NCBI RefSeq assembly: GCF_900114995.1
Contig: NZ_FOUX01000001.1
Coordinates: forward strand, 62,001 to 126,000
Length of the DNA: 64,000 nt
Direction: 5' to 3'
Origin: Chitinophaga sp. YR627
GTDB taxonomy: Bacteria; Bacteroidota; Bacteroidia; Chitinophagales; Chitinophagaceae
How positions within the stretch are numbered: the first letter of the stretch is position 1; every line of letters begins with the position of its first letter. Under the pieces are notes generated by a model. That model had not been told where the DNA came from. It made no database searches and saw only the letters and a list, made by a program, of their open reading frames with translations. A program made the translations under genes and the position numbers. Below are positions 1 through 7,983 of this stretch, piece by piece.

Positions 1-388
1 TAGTTCCTCCATAACACACTTCAACAGGCAATATGGCTGTTTCACTACAGTTTTGTTGACTGTCAGCTTTGCGTATACAGACATTTGCGTTTGTATATGT
101 ACGATCGTATACACACATACTTCATCTATAAGGTACACATACATATTCGTAACAGAATATGAGAAAAGGGGGCGTATTCATGCGCCCCTAAGCTTTTTTC
201 GAAAGGGGTGTTTCAACAGGTAATTTGTCCGTTTCAGGGTATTGGAGTTGAGATTTAAAGCGGATTGTAAGAACTTCGGCTCAGCGTATTAACACGATAA
301 AACGATACTAAGATATTTTGGTTGCTGATCATCGGCAACAGTTGTAGGTTTAAGGTCAGCCGGAACATTCCTGTTCCGGCTTATTTAT
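1..388. other. Gene-free stretch at left edge
   Basis: I see no convincing coding region here. It holds two terminator-like hairpins (listed separately) and a degenerate 26-bp direct repeat: positions 20-45 and 211-236 both read approximately yTTCAACAGGyAATwTGk, then CnGTTTCA. The area between is AT-rich with alternating GTATAC/TACACA tracts. It is probably the 3' flank of a gene or RNA lying to the left of the window. Confidence 0.5.
168..199 (+). terminator. Rho-independent terminator-like hairpin
   Basis: A GGGGCG arm (169-174) pairs with CGCCCC (183-188) around an 8-nt loop and is followed by TAAGC and a six-T run. It would end a plus-strand transcript coming from left of the window. Confidence 0.45.
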
Positions 389-390
389 TT
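358..390 (+). terminator. Terminator hairpin preceded by a 14-nt shared motif
   Basis: A perfect 9-bp stem (358-366 with 373-381, loop of 6) is followed by TATTTATTT. It sits directly beyond the stop codon of the minus-strand gene, so it may work in both directions, although the T-rich side favours the plus strand. Seven bases before the stem is AACAGTTGTAGGTT (337-350), which recurs just before the terminator at 5967. Confidence 0.5.
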
Positions 391-961
391 AACCATCTGT
401 AAATGCAAGTATCGCTTTTGTTTGATTCCCCGGCATATCCGCTGCTGTTACCTGTATCTTCTCCACCTGCTTCATGTCCATAACCACCGTCGTCGTATAA
501 TCCCAGTACATCGGCTTCCACTGCTGAACAGCAGCTCCCTTTTCAATGACCTTTCCCGCAACATCGATGATCTCAACATTCACCTGATAAACCCTGAAAA
601 AATCTACTGCACGTATACTTATCACCTGGCCGCTTTCCCCTGTATACGCATCTGCATCAATCAGACTGATCACCGGTGCGCTCAGCGCATCCTTCATCGC
701 CACATTAAACGCGCTCTGTCCTTTCCTGGCAAGCGACAGGTAATACAAATTCATCTCCGGGTCTTTTATTACCTGTTTTGAATAGACCACCGCATCCGTA
801 AAATTATGCTGCGACTGGATCTGCATCGCCGAAAACTGCACCTGTTGTTTCTTCTTTGTGGTCCTCAGATATGTTTCGCCATAACGGTTGAAAACATTCA
901 TTTGTTTGCCGATAGTACCGGATACATTTTTCAATAAGATGTTGTCTTTTACGCGTGCCAT
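389..961 (-). CDS. Hypothetical protein, 190 aa
   Basis: I do not recognise a named family. The protein starts at an ATG (MARVKDNILLKNVSGTIGKQ), has no signal peptide or membrane segment, and is basic at the N-terminus. The first third (residues 5-60) has the VSGTIGKQMxxFNRYGETYLR pattern seen in DNA-adjacent or structural Bacteroidota hypotheticals. The rest, from about residue 90, looks like a beta-sandwich (alternating V/I strands: ISIRAVDFFRVYQVNVEIID). It stands alone, with a terminator hairpin beyond its stop and a short tandem repeat upstream. A -7-type TAACTTTG lies 24 nt before the start. It is a real gene by length, codon pattern and start context; function unknown. Confidence 0.65.
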   Translation of the reverse strand: MARVKDNILLKNVSGTIGKQMNVFNRYGETYLRTTKKKQQVQFSAMQIQSQHNFTDAVVYSKQVIKDPEMNLYYLSLARKGQSAFNVAMKDALSAPVISLIDADAYTGESGQVISIRAVDFFRVYQVNVEIIDVAGKVIEKGAAVQQWKPMYWDYTTTVVMDMKQVEKIQVTAADMPGNQTKAILAFTDG

Positions 962-984
962 AGTGATATAGTTTTGATGAAAAA

Positions 985-992
985 CAAAGTTA
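985..992 (-). promoter_or_regulatory. Possible -7 promoter element
   Basis: Read on the minus strand this is TAACTTTG, matching the Bacteroidota -7 consensus TAnnTTTG, 24 nt before the ATG at 961. No clear -33 TTTG is present at the expected distance, so the call is tentative. Confidence 0.35.
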
Positions 993-1020
993 CCGATCCA
1001 TTTAGCACGATTTCAGACAA

Positions 1021-1073
1021 TGTGCACAGGACGCAAAATCGTGTGCATGGGACGCCAAAACGTGTGCACGTGT
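1021..1073. repeat. 21-bp tandem repeat, about 2.5 copies
   Basis: Units TGTGCACAGGACGCAAAATC+G (1021-1041) and TGTGCATGGGACGCCAAAAC+G (1042-1062) are followed by a partial third, TGTGCACGTGT (1063-1073). The array lies 60-110 bp upstream of the start of the gene at 389-961, just behind its possible promoter, where an operator array would be expected. The rest of 993-1339 shows no gene. Confidence 0.55.
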
Positions 1074-1339
1074 TTTATTGTTTATACGATAAAAGTCCGT
1101 ATTACAGGGCTATTAAGCCGATATCCCTTCGCTCATGAGCGGAGCGGTAACGGCATAATGATGGAATAATGCCGGTGTAATGGGACAAGTAGGACGTGAT
1201 CAACGAAGCGTGTGTTATAAGTCGTTGATTGGTAGTGTTAGCTGCTAATGTTGAATATAAGCAGGGATTTGCGCGTATTGATTGTTGATACTGAAGGAGT
1301 AGGGGATGATGACAGGAATAGTGTAGATAAAGACAAAGC

Positions 1340-1363
1340 AGCGGTCACCAGCCGGTAACCGCT
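1340..1363 (-). terminator. Terminator-like hairpin after the MarR gene
   Basis: The stem 1340-1349 pairs with 1354-1363 with one mismatch (AGCGGT-C-ACC / GGT-A-ACCGCT, loop AGCC). It is directly beyond the stop of the minus-strand MarR gene and is followed on that strand by TGCTTTGTCTTT. Confidence 0.5.
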
Positions 1364-1367
1364 ATTA

Positions 1368-1832
1368 CTATTTCAACAAATTTTCATGATAGTCAATCAG
1401 TTCTTTCAGCACATCTACCGCCGTTTCATAACGCTCGCGACCGATGACCTTGATATATTCCTTTCTAAGCATTTTCGCTTCATTCGTCGCGATCTCCTGG
1501 AATTTCTCTCCCTCTTCTGTCAGGTATAACTTTACCGACCGGCCATCACTATCACTCTTTTCGCCCCGCACAAGACCAGAAGCCTCCAGTTCGCGTACGA
1601 TCCTGCTGGCAGCCTGTTTGGTTACCCGCATTTTTTCTGCGATCTCATTATTGGAAATACCCTCGCTACCGATATTCATAAAGAACGGCATGTAGGTCGT
1701 ATTGAAATTCTCATAGCCCCAGGTTCCAATATTACGGCTGCCCCAGTCATCCATTGCCCGCTTCAATATATACAGTGTGGCAAACAGGTTATCTTCTTTG
1801 CCGGTTAATTTATTTTTTTCTTTCATGGCCAT
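1368..1832 (-). CDS. MarR-family transcriptional regulator
   Basis: Winged-helix regulator of the MarR family, about 154 aa. Residues about 50-110 carry the typical MarR core: GSEGISNNEIAEKMRVTKQAASRIVRELEASGLV (recognition helix) followed by the wing, KSDSDGRSVKLYLTEEGEKF. The longest frame begins at a TTG (1838); I prefer the ATG at 1832 or at 1826, because a -7-like TACTTTTG lies at 1836-1843 on this strand. It is divergent from the emrA/emrB/tolC-like operon and separated by 150 bp that contains a perfect 8-bp inverted repeat over the operon's promoter. The arrangement is that of MprA/EmrR in E. coli, so it is probably the repressor of the efflux operon, released by a small-molecule ligand. 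The ligand cannot be predicted. Confidence 0.85.
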   Translation of the reverse strand: MAMKEKNKLTGKEDNLFATLYILKRAMDDWGSRNIGTWGYENFNTTYMPFFMNIGSEGISNNEIAEKMRVTKQAASRIVRELEASGLVRGEKSDSDGRSVKLYLTEEGEKFQEIATNEAKMLRKEYIKVIGRERYETAVDVLKELIDYHENLLK

Positions 1833-1915
1833 ACACAAAAGTAATCTTTTCCCTGTATAAAGACCGGCAAACCCTTGCCAGAATACCCCCTAATAAAAAA
1901 AATCAGAATAAAAAA

Positions 1916-1959
1916 ATAGTAAATAGTGTTTACTATATAGTCAACAATGTTTACTTTTG
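1916..1959 (+). promoter_or_regulatory. Efflux-operon promoter with MarR-type operator
   Basis: ATAGTAAA (1916-1923) and TTTACTAT (1929-1936) form a perfect 8-bp inverted repeat with spacer TAGTG, the size of a MarR operator. The right arm doubles as a -33-like TTTA (1929-1932). Nineteen bases later comes TACTTTTG (1952-1959), a match to TAnnTTTG, 26 nt before the emrA-like ATG. Binding by the divergent MarR protein would block this promoter. Confidence 0.6.
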
Positions 1960-1985
1960 TTCAGCAAAAATAACCTAGCACAGGA

Positions 1986-3029
1986 ATGACACAGGAAAAA
2001 ACGCAGCAATCTAAAAGCCCGGTAAAATTTATTGTATTGGGCGTAGCCGGAATAGCGATCCTCTATTTCGGAGGAAAGAAAATAATGCATGCCTATTCGC
2101 ATGAAAGCACTGATAATGCACAGATTGAGAGCAACGCGATTCCTGTGCTGAGCAGGGTCGGTGGTTACATCGATACGTTTGCATTGCAGGATTATCAATC
2201 TGTAAAAGGAGGGCAGCTCCTGCTGACCATCGACGATAAAGAGTACAAAATAGCGGTACAACAGGCAGAAGCGGACCTCTCCGCAGCCAAAGCTGATCTC
2301 ATATTTGCAGAAGCACAGATCACCAATATCGGCTCTGATAAAAATGTGGCGGATGCGGGCGTGAGTGTGGAACAGGTCAATCTGGAAAAAGCAACCCGCG
2401 ATCTGGCGAGAGATCAGGCGCTGTTTAACGATGGCTCCATCACACAGCACCAGCTGGATAATAGTCAGTCTGCCTATAAGGTAGCCCTGACGCAGCTGGA
2501 ATCTTCCAGAAAACGCGTGAACCAGGTAGTGACGCAGAATGGTACTGCCAACGCACAGATCGAAAGAGCAAAGGCCAATGTCGCCCTGAAAGAGGCCGCA
2601 CTGGAATCCGCTAAACTGAAATTATCCTATACACAGGTGATCGCACCGGTAGCCGGCAGGATAGGGAAGACCAATCTGCAGAAAGGCCAACTCGTACAGG
2701 CAGGACAGCAACTGTTCAGCGTCGTGAATAATGAACGCTACTGGATCGTTGCCAACTTCAAGGAAACACAGCTGGAGAAAATGAAAATAGGACAGGTGGT
2801 TAAAGTAGAAGTGGATGGTTATCCTGATAAGGAAATCTCCGGTAAGATCGTCGCCTTCAGTGACGCCACCGGCGCTAAGTTTTCGCTCCTGCCACCGGAC
2901 AACGCTACAGGCAACTTTGTAAAGGTAACACAACGGGTACCTGTTAAAATTGAAATTGACCGCGCAGACGAACTGAAAAGTATCCTCAAGGCAGGTCTTA
3001 GTGTAACTGTAGATGTACAGGTTGATTAA
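1986..3029 (+). CDS. EmrA/HlyD-type membrane fusion protein of a drug efflux system
   Basis: Periplasmic adaptor, 347 aa, linking the inner-membrane pump encoded next to the outer-membrane channel after it. An N-terminal cytoplasmic tail (about 1-15) precedes one membrane segment (FIVLGVAGIAILYFG, about 15-30), which anchors the protein in the inner membrane. Then come the biotinyl-lipoyl half motif (SNAIPVLSRVGGYID), a long coiled-coil hairpin (about 80-205, rich in A/E/Q/K heptads), the second lipoyl half (QVIAPVAGRIGKTNLQKGQLVQAGQQLFSV) and a beta-barrel domain. Length and order fit the EmrA subfamily. It is the first gene of a three-gene operon (20 bp to the next gene) controlled from the operator at 1916-1936. 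Confidence 0.9.
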   Translation: MTQEKTQQSKSPVKFIVLGVAGIAILYFGGKKIMHAYSHESTDNAQIESNAIPVLSRVGGYIDTFALQDYQSVKGGQLLLTIDDKEYKIAVQQAEADLSAAKADLIFAEAQITNIGSDKNVADAGVSVEQVNLEKATRDLARDQALFNDGSITQHQLDNSQSAYKVALTQLESSRKRVNQVVTQNGTANAQIERAKANVALKEAALESAKLKLSYTQVIAPVAGRIGKTNLQKGQLVQAGQQLFSVVNNERYWIVANFKETQLEKMKIGQVVKVEVDGYPDKEISGKIVAFSDATGAKFSLLPPDNATGNFVKVTQRVPVKIEIDRADELKSILKAGLSVTVDVQVD

Positions 3030-3048
3030 GACCTAAACAGCATAGTGT

Positions 3049-4626
3049 ATGGCGGTAAATAAATTTACGCGGGTAATCATAGTCATTACCACAATCTCAG
3101 CGGCGATCATGGAGCTGATAGACACCTCCATTGTCAACGTTGCGCTCAATAACATAAGCGGTAATCTTGGTGCTACACTGGAAGATACTTCCTGGGTAGT
3201 AACAGCCTACGCGATCGCGAACGTGATCGTTATTCCGATGACAGGTTTCCTCAGCCGCTACTTCGGCAGAAAGAACTATTACCTTACATCCATCATCATA
3301 TTCACGATAGCATCCTACATGTGTGGTTCTTCTTCCTCTCTGTGGATGCTGGTCTTCTGGCGATTCGTACAAGGTGTTGGCGGTGGTGCCCTGCTATCTG
3401 TATCACAGGGCATCTTATTCGATGCCTTCGATCCTTCTGAAAAAGGAAAGGCCTCCGGTATGTTCGGCATGGGGATCGTAATAGGACCAACGATCGGACC
3501 TATACTCGGCGGGTATATTGTAGATAACTACGCATGGCCGCTCATCTTCGATATCAATATTCCATTTGGTATTGTCGCTTGTCTGCTGACCTGGAAGTTC
3601 ATCGATAAAAAGGAAAATGAATACAATATCGACCGCAAATCTATTCCCATTGATTATATCGGTGTACTCTCATTATCTGCCGGGATCGGCGCTTTGCAGT
3701 ACATTCTGGAGAAGGGACAATCAGACGACTGGTTTGAAGACAGTACGATCCGTATAATGACGGCAACGGCAATAGCCGGGCTCGCGGCATTTATCTGGTG
3801 GGAATTAAAGACGAAGACACCGATCATCAACCTGCGGGTTCTGAAAAGCAGGAACCTGATCGGGAGTAATGTGCTCACCTTTGTATGTGGCTTCGGATTG
3901 TTCGGTTCTGTATATCTCTTTCCGCTGATGGTACAGCGTGTAATGGGTTATACACCTACAGAGTCAGGGCTGTCCATGATTCCCGGCGCCCTGGTGACGA
4001 TCATGGTAATGCCGTTTATAGGCGCTTCACTGGGTAAAGGGGTATCGCCGATGTTCTTTGTAGTGACAGGTTTTGGCTTGTTCATTCTCCATGGATATAC
4101 CAGTGCACAGGCGACGATTGACGCAAATAAATGGTGGTTTACATATACGCAGATCTTTCGTGGTGTAGGCACGGCGTGTCTCACAGTTCCTTTGTTAAGT
4201 CAGGCTGTCGTCGGATTGAAGCCACAGGACATGCCCTATGGTATATCACTCAACAACATGTTCCGGCAAATTGGTGGTGCATTCGGTATTGCGATCATGA
4301 ATACGTATTCAACACAGCGTTTTGCCGTACATCGTTCTGACCTGGTATCCAATCTGCAGGGGAATAATCCCCTGATGAATGAAAGGGTGGCAGGTGTTGC
4401 TCAGGGCCTGATCAGTAAAGGTGTGAATCCTATTGCGGCTCATGCTCATGGTGCCTGGTCTAACCTGGATCATGCGGTTACCAGACAGGCACAGATGCTT
4501 GCTTATCTCGATGGCTTCCTGCTGGTAAGTGTGTTTTTCGCCTGCACGATCCCATTCATGTTACTGTTAAAAGTAGAAAAGATGGATGCCGAAACACGCG
4601 CGAGAGTTGCTGCGGAGGCGCATTGA
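3049..4626 (+). CDS. EmrB/QacA-type MFS drug:H+ antiporter (DHA2, 14 TM)
   Basis: Inner-membrane proton-driven exporter, 525 aa, the length of the 14-helix DHA2 family. Family signatures are visible: LIDTSIVNVALNNISGNL in TM1 (motif D1), the loop FLSRYFGRKNYY (motif A), the R-containing TM4 segment FWRFVQGVGGGAL, and GIVIGPTIGPILGGYIVDNYAWPLIFDINIPFG (motif C) in TM5-6. It lies between the adaptor and channel genes with short gaps, so it should form an EmrAB-TolC type tripartite pump that moves hydrophobic drugs or self-made products across both membranes. The substrate is unknown; a resistance role for a neighbouring metabolite is possible but unproved. Confidence 0.92.
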   Translation: MAVNKFTRVIIVITTISAAIMELIDTSIVNVALNNISGNLGATLEDTSWVVTAYAIANVIVIPMTGFLSRYFGRKNYYLTSIIIFTIASYMCGSSSSLWMLVFWRFVQGVGGGALLSVSQGILFDAFDPSEKGKASGMFGMGIVIGPTIGPILGGYIVDNYAWPLIFDINIPFGIVACLLTWKFIDKKENEYNIDRKSIPIDYIGVLSLSAGIGALQYILEKGQSDDWFEDSTIRIMTATAIAGLAAFIWWELKTKTPIINLRVLKSRNLIGSNVLTFVCGFGLFGSVYLFPLMVQRVMGYTPTESGLSMIPGALVTIMVMPFIGASLGKGVSPMFFVVTGFGLFILHGYTSAQATIDANKWWFTYTQIFRGVGTACLTVPLLSQAVVGLKPQDMPYGISLNNMFRQIGGAFGIAIMNTYSTQRFAVHRSDLVSNLQGNNPLMNERVAGVAQGLISKGVNPIAAHAHGAWSNLDHAVTRQAQMLAYLDGFLLVSVFFACTIPFMLLLKVEKMDAETRARVAAEAH

Positions 4627-4647
4627 TCTTATTTAAAAAATTACATC

Positions 4648-5937
4648 ATGAGAAAAGTCATTATTATATCCCTTCTCTCGCTTGCAGGGCTACAGAGTCA
4701 TGCACAGGAAGTCAGCAGTGATCTGAAGGAGTTGATCAATAAATCATTTACTTATTTCCCGCGTTTCAGCGAACTGGAACAGTCCGTGAAAACAGAAGAG
4801 GAAAGGGTTTCACTCGCAAAGGCAAATGGACTGCCCAATCTGACAGGCAGTGCGGGTTACCGTTATTCGCATCCTGTATCGGAGATGACGATACCTATCA
4901 ACGGACAGCTATCGACGTTTAAGATCATGCCGAATAGTAACTATAACACCGGTGTGAATGCGAGCTACATTTTATGGGACTTTGGTGTGGTAAAAGCGAA
5001 TGTAGAGAGTGCAAAACGTGCCGTGCAATATGCAAAGGACAACATTGAATACAATAAGGCGCAGATGGCTTACCAGGTGGCGGTGATCTACTATCAGATC
5101 GTCTATCTGCAAAAAGCCATCGCGATACAGGATAGTGTGCTGGCCTTCCTGAAAGCGAATAAAGAGGATACGGAGATAAAGCTAAAACACGGCGATGCAT
5201 TGAGATATGATGTATTATCCATTCAGTCGACCATTGACCAGGAAAACAATGCCCGCATTGATCTGGAGAATTCACTGCTGAAGCAGTATAACCTTTTACA
5301 GTATTCAACGGGTAGTGCTACCGCCAATGGAAAAGAGTTTGATTTTACGCTTGCAGCAGAAAACAAACAGGAAGCATTGAACGTTGCACAACAGCATAAT
5401 CCGGAGTATACATTGCTGAAAGACAGGATCAGTCAGTCGGAAGCCGGACTGGATATCAGTAAGAAAGCAGGACTACCTTCACTCTCGCTGAATGCGAGTA
5501 CCGGTTTTGCCAATGGGTATATGCCGGATCTCAATCAGTTCAGGTATAACTATACAGGAGGTGTGACCCTGAGCGTACCTATTTATCAGGGTGCGAGAGC
5601 CAGGAGACAACGTAGCCTTGCACAGAGTCAGCTGAAAGAAGCAAACCTGGGTATGCAGACACTGAACAACACCGTACAGAATGATATCAGACAGGCATAT
5701 ACAGATATAGAAAGTAATCAGTCCAGGTTGGTCAACGCAAAGGAGCAGGTAGAGGAGGCGAAGGAAGCACAGAAACTGGCGCAGAGCAGATACAGGAACG
5801 GAACAGGTACCAACCTGGAACTGACCAATGCCAGTACCAATGTACAGCGCGCAGAGCGGTCAACGTTGCAGTACACTTACCAGCTTTGTCTGGCGAGACT
5901 GGAACTGGCAAGAGTACTGGGAACAAAGTACTGGTAA
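4648..5937 (+). CDS. TolC-like outer-membrane efflux channel
   Basis: Outer-membrane factor, 429 aa, with a cleavable signal peptide (MRKVIIISLLSLAGLQSHAQ, cut after HAQ). The rest is almost all long amphipathic helices with two OEP repeats (about 35-215 and 235-425), such as ANVESAKRAVQYAKDNIEYNKAQ and NDIRQAYTDIESNQSRLVNAKEQ, the pattern of TolC coiled-coil barrels. Beta-strand segments (LTGSAGYRYSHP, LSLNASTGFANGY) match the membrane barrel. It closes the efflux operon and is followed by a strong terminator. In the tripartite model it docks onto the EmrA-like adaptor. Confidence 0.9.
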   Translation: MRKVIIISLLSLAGLQSHAQEVSSDLKELINKSFTYFPRFSELEQSVKTEEERVSLAKANGLPNLTGSAGYRYSHPVSEMTIPINGQLSTFKIMPNSNYNTGVNASYILWDFGVVKANVESAKRAVQYAKDNIEYNKAQMAYQVAVIYYQIVYLQKAIAIQDSVLAFLKANKEDTEIKLKHGDALRYDVLSIQSTIDQENNARIDLENSLLKQYNLLQYSTGSATANGKEFDFTLAAENKQEALNVAQQHNPEYTLLKDRISQSEAGLDISKKAGLPSLSLNASTGFANGYMPDLNQFRYNYTGGVTLSVPIYQGARARRQRSLAQSQLKEANLGMQTLNNTVQNDIRQAYTDIESNQSRLVNAKEQVEEAKEAQKLAQSRYRNGTGTNLELTNASTNVQRAERSTLQYTYQLCLARLELARVLGTKYW

Positions 5938-5966
5938 GATTTTTAACAGTTGTAGGTTAGGTTTCG

Positions 5967-5993
5967 GGCGGAGCATTTTTGCTTCGCCTTTTT
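5967..5993 (+). terminator. Rho-independent terminator of the efflux operon
   Basis: A 9-bp stem (5967-5975 with 5980-5988, one G-T pair, loop TTTT) is followed by five Ts. It is preceded by AACAGTTGTAGGTT (5945-5958), the same 14 bases found before the hairpin at 358-381. Confidence 0.8.
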
Positions 5994-6591
5994 CTAAAGG
6001 GGATATTGGATACGAATTTTTACAGGGCATATATTGTATAATCTTCTATTGGGCATAAAATAGCGGTTAACAAGGGTAACTACCTATAATCGCTAGACGT
6101 TATAAAAACATACTTGATTTAGTTGTTTTTTTCATCGAATGTATGTAGTTTGGACTTGAATTATTTAACCTTTAATCCACATAACACTCAGGCCCGTTTA
6201 CTTTTTGTAAACCCAACATTAAAAGTTAGGAACATCCCCGTATACCTTAGATTTTGTTTGCCACAGTTGCCTTCCGCAATACATTGTGCAAAGAAATGTG
6301 ACCTATGTAATTGCCGGAAATTAACATCAGTGGGGGATATATTATATATTAAATGACCTGAATGATGGCTGCGCACCATCAGTGGTATTTGTATGTATGT
6401 CCGGAATAAGAATCTGCAATTTAGATCCTTCTTTTATCAGGAATACTAAGATTGGTGAATGTACCAATTATATTCAAGACAGATTCCGTATTACAGATAA
6501 ACAGGTTTTATATGCCGGAAAAGACGATGCCTGAACTTTCTGACTTGTATCATAGGAATGCAGATCTTTATTAACTATTTTCTATACCAGC
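5994..6591. other. AT-rich gap without a convincing gene
   Basis: About 600 bp, clearly richer in A+T than the efflux operon. The longest plus-strand frame (6123-6356) begins with TTG, has no recognisable family pattern and is probably chance. The stretch marks the composition change into the lanthipeptide region and likely contains the promoter of the lipoprotein gene at 6592, but I cannot place it. Confidence 0.4.
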
Positions 6592-7857
6592 ATGAAACAT
6601 ATATATCAGCTCATATCAATCATATTTCTCGTTTTAGTTATTGCGGCATGTAACGGATCTCTAAGCCGTAACCGATATAGAGGCTTCGAAAGTGTGATAG
6701 ATGTAAATAAGATAACTTCTTTGAAACCGTCTCTGCGGGGACAGGTGCTGGATGTTAGAATTCCTCCTTCTGATAGCCTGACATTCGATCATAATAGCCG
6801 CCTGACTGATATTAAATATGTCAGATTGGAAACTACTCCTGAATCTAAAATTGGTTTGCTGGAAAAACTAATTATAACTGGTGACAGAATCATTGTTGCT
6901 GATTTTAGTGTGTCTAAATCAGTTTTTGTATTTGATTCAACCGGACATTTTATAAGCAGAATATCAGCTAACAAAGGGACAGCTTCGAGGAAGGCCATGA
7001 TTTCCAACTTTATTGATATTGCATACGACTTTGAGCGCAACGAAATTATTCTTCATGATCAGAGTGAGGCAAAAAGCTATTATTTTGACAAAGACGCTAA
7101 CTTTTTACATAGTGAAAAGGAGTATGTTTATTTTTACCACTTCGCAAATTTGAAGAATACAGATCAGTATGTTTATCTTAATCAATTTGGTGCCAATGAA
7201 CATATTCCTGGTTTGGCTGGTTCGACACTTTACCTGGGAACACGTGGAACAAAGTTGAATTTTACGACTAAGGATGCTGTTCCGGGTATGATTGGAGACC
7301 TTAATTTTTATATTAATATTAACCTGTCATTTAATAATAGCAACGATAACATTTTTTATACACCGGAATTCTCAGACACGGTTTATCAGATTGGAGTTGA
7401 TCCCATAGCAATTTTTCCTAAGCTGGTGATTCATTATCCGGGACCGGACATCAATTCAAAGCTTAAAGAGTTACATAAAGAGAATTTAGCTGACTACATG
7501 AAACTGTTGTCCCAAAACCAGTACTACTCATTTAAAGGAGAAGTGTTAGGTAATAATGACTCTACGTATTATATCGGTACTTATAGGGATAATTTTTATG
7601 GTTATTTTTTGTCAGCGAGAACGGGTAATATTATCGGAGGACCGGTATCTTCAACTTTCTCTGTGAAGGATTCACTTGATCTGGATGGTTTTAAATATCC
7701 TTTAACTACTTATAAAGATCATTTCGTCAGTATACTTGGTTTTTCTGATTTTAGTCTGAGTAAATCTTTACCTTCTTCGAAGCTGGCCGCTGTCAGGGGA
7801 ACGATTAAGGAGTCAGATAATCCGGTATTATTATTTTATAAAATAAAAGCTTTTTAA
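6592..7857 (+). CDS. 6-bladed beta-propeller lipoprotein
   Basis: Exported protein of 421 aa with a lipoprotein signal (hydrophobic 5-19, then AAC with the lipid-bearing Cys at 20). The body resembles the Bacteroidota 6-bladed beta-propeller family: repeated blades such as IKYVRLETTPESKIG, KLIITGDRIIVAD, SKSVFVFDSTGHFISRIS and IAYDFERNEIILHD, then FLHSEKEYVYFYHFA. Such proteins are common near Bacteroidota lanthipeptide clusters, but their role is not established; surface binding or self-protection are possibilities. Its codon use is far more A/T-rich than the genes on either side, which suggests separate acquisition. It lies 126 bp before the exporter gene, same strand, without a visible terminator between. 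Confidence 0.75.
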   Translation: MKHIYQLISIIFLVLVIAACNGSLSRNRYRGFESVIDVNKITSLKPSLRGQVLDVRIPPSDSLTFDHNSRLTDIKYVRLETTPESKIGLLEKLIITGDRIIVADFSVSKSVFVFDSTGHFISRISANKGTASRKAMISNFIDIAYDFERNEIILHDQSEAKSYYFDKDANFLHSEKEYVYFYHFANLKNTDQYVYLNQFGANEHIPGLAGSTLYLGTRGTKLNFTTKDAVPGMIGDLNFYININLSFNNSNDNIFYTPEFSDTVYQIGVDPIAIFPKLVIHYPGPDINSKLKELHKENLADYMKLLSQNQYYSFKGEVLGNNDSTYYIGTYRDNFYGYFLSARTGNIIGGPVSSTFSVKDSLDLDGFKYPLTTYKDHFVSILGFSDFSLSKSLPSSKLAAVRGTIKESDNPVLLFYKIKAF

Positions 7858-7939
7858 TGCATACGATAGAATAGTTGTCCGCTATTTGGCTGCCATTTTT
7901 CCTTTTAATGAAGACTTTAATTTATTCCGGCTAATATTT

Positions 7940-7958
7940 TATGAAACATTGTTTCATA
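7940..7958. promoter_or_regulatory. 19-bp palindrome before the lanthipeptide operon
   Basis: TATGAAAC (7940-7947) and GTTTCATA (7951-7958) form perfect 8-bp arms around ATT, 25 bp before the exporter start codon. It could be an operator or a leader hairpin. Confidence 0.4.
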
Positions 7959-7983
7959 TTCTATTTTTACATAGATTGCAACA

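Noticed and set aside
422-781. Plus-strand frame of 119 codons
   Set aside because: Lies wholly opposite the better minus-strand gene 389-961; His/Arg/Tyr-rich composition typical of an antisense shadow.
6123-6356. 77-codon plus frame in the AT-rich gap, with several Cys
   Set aside because: Starts with TTG, no leader or core motif of a peptide precursor, no conserved-looking pattern.
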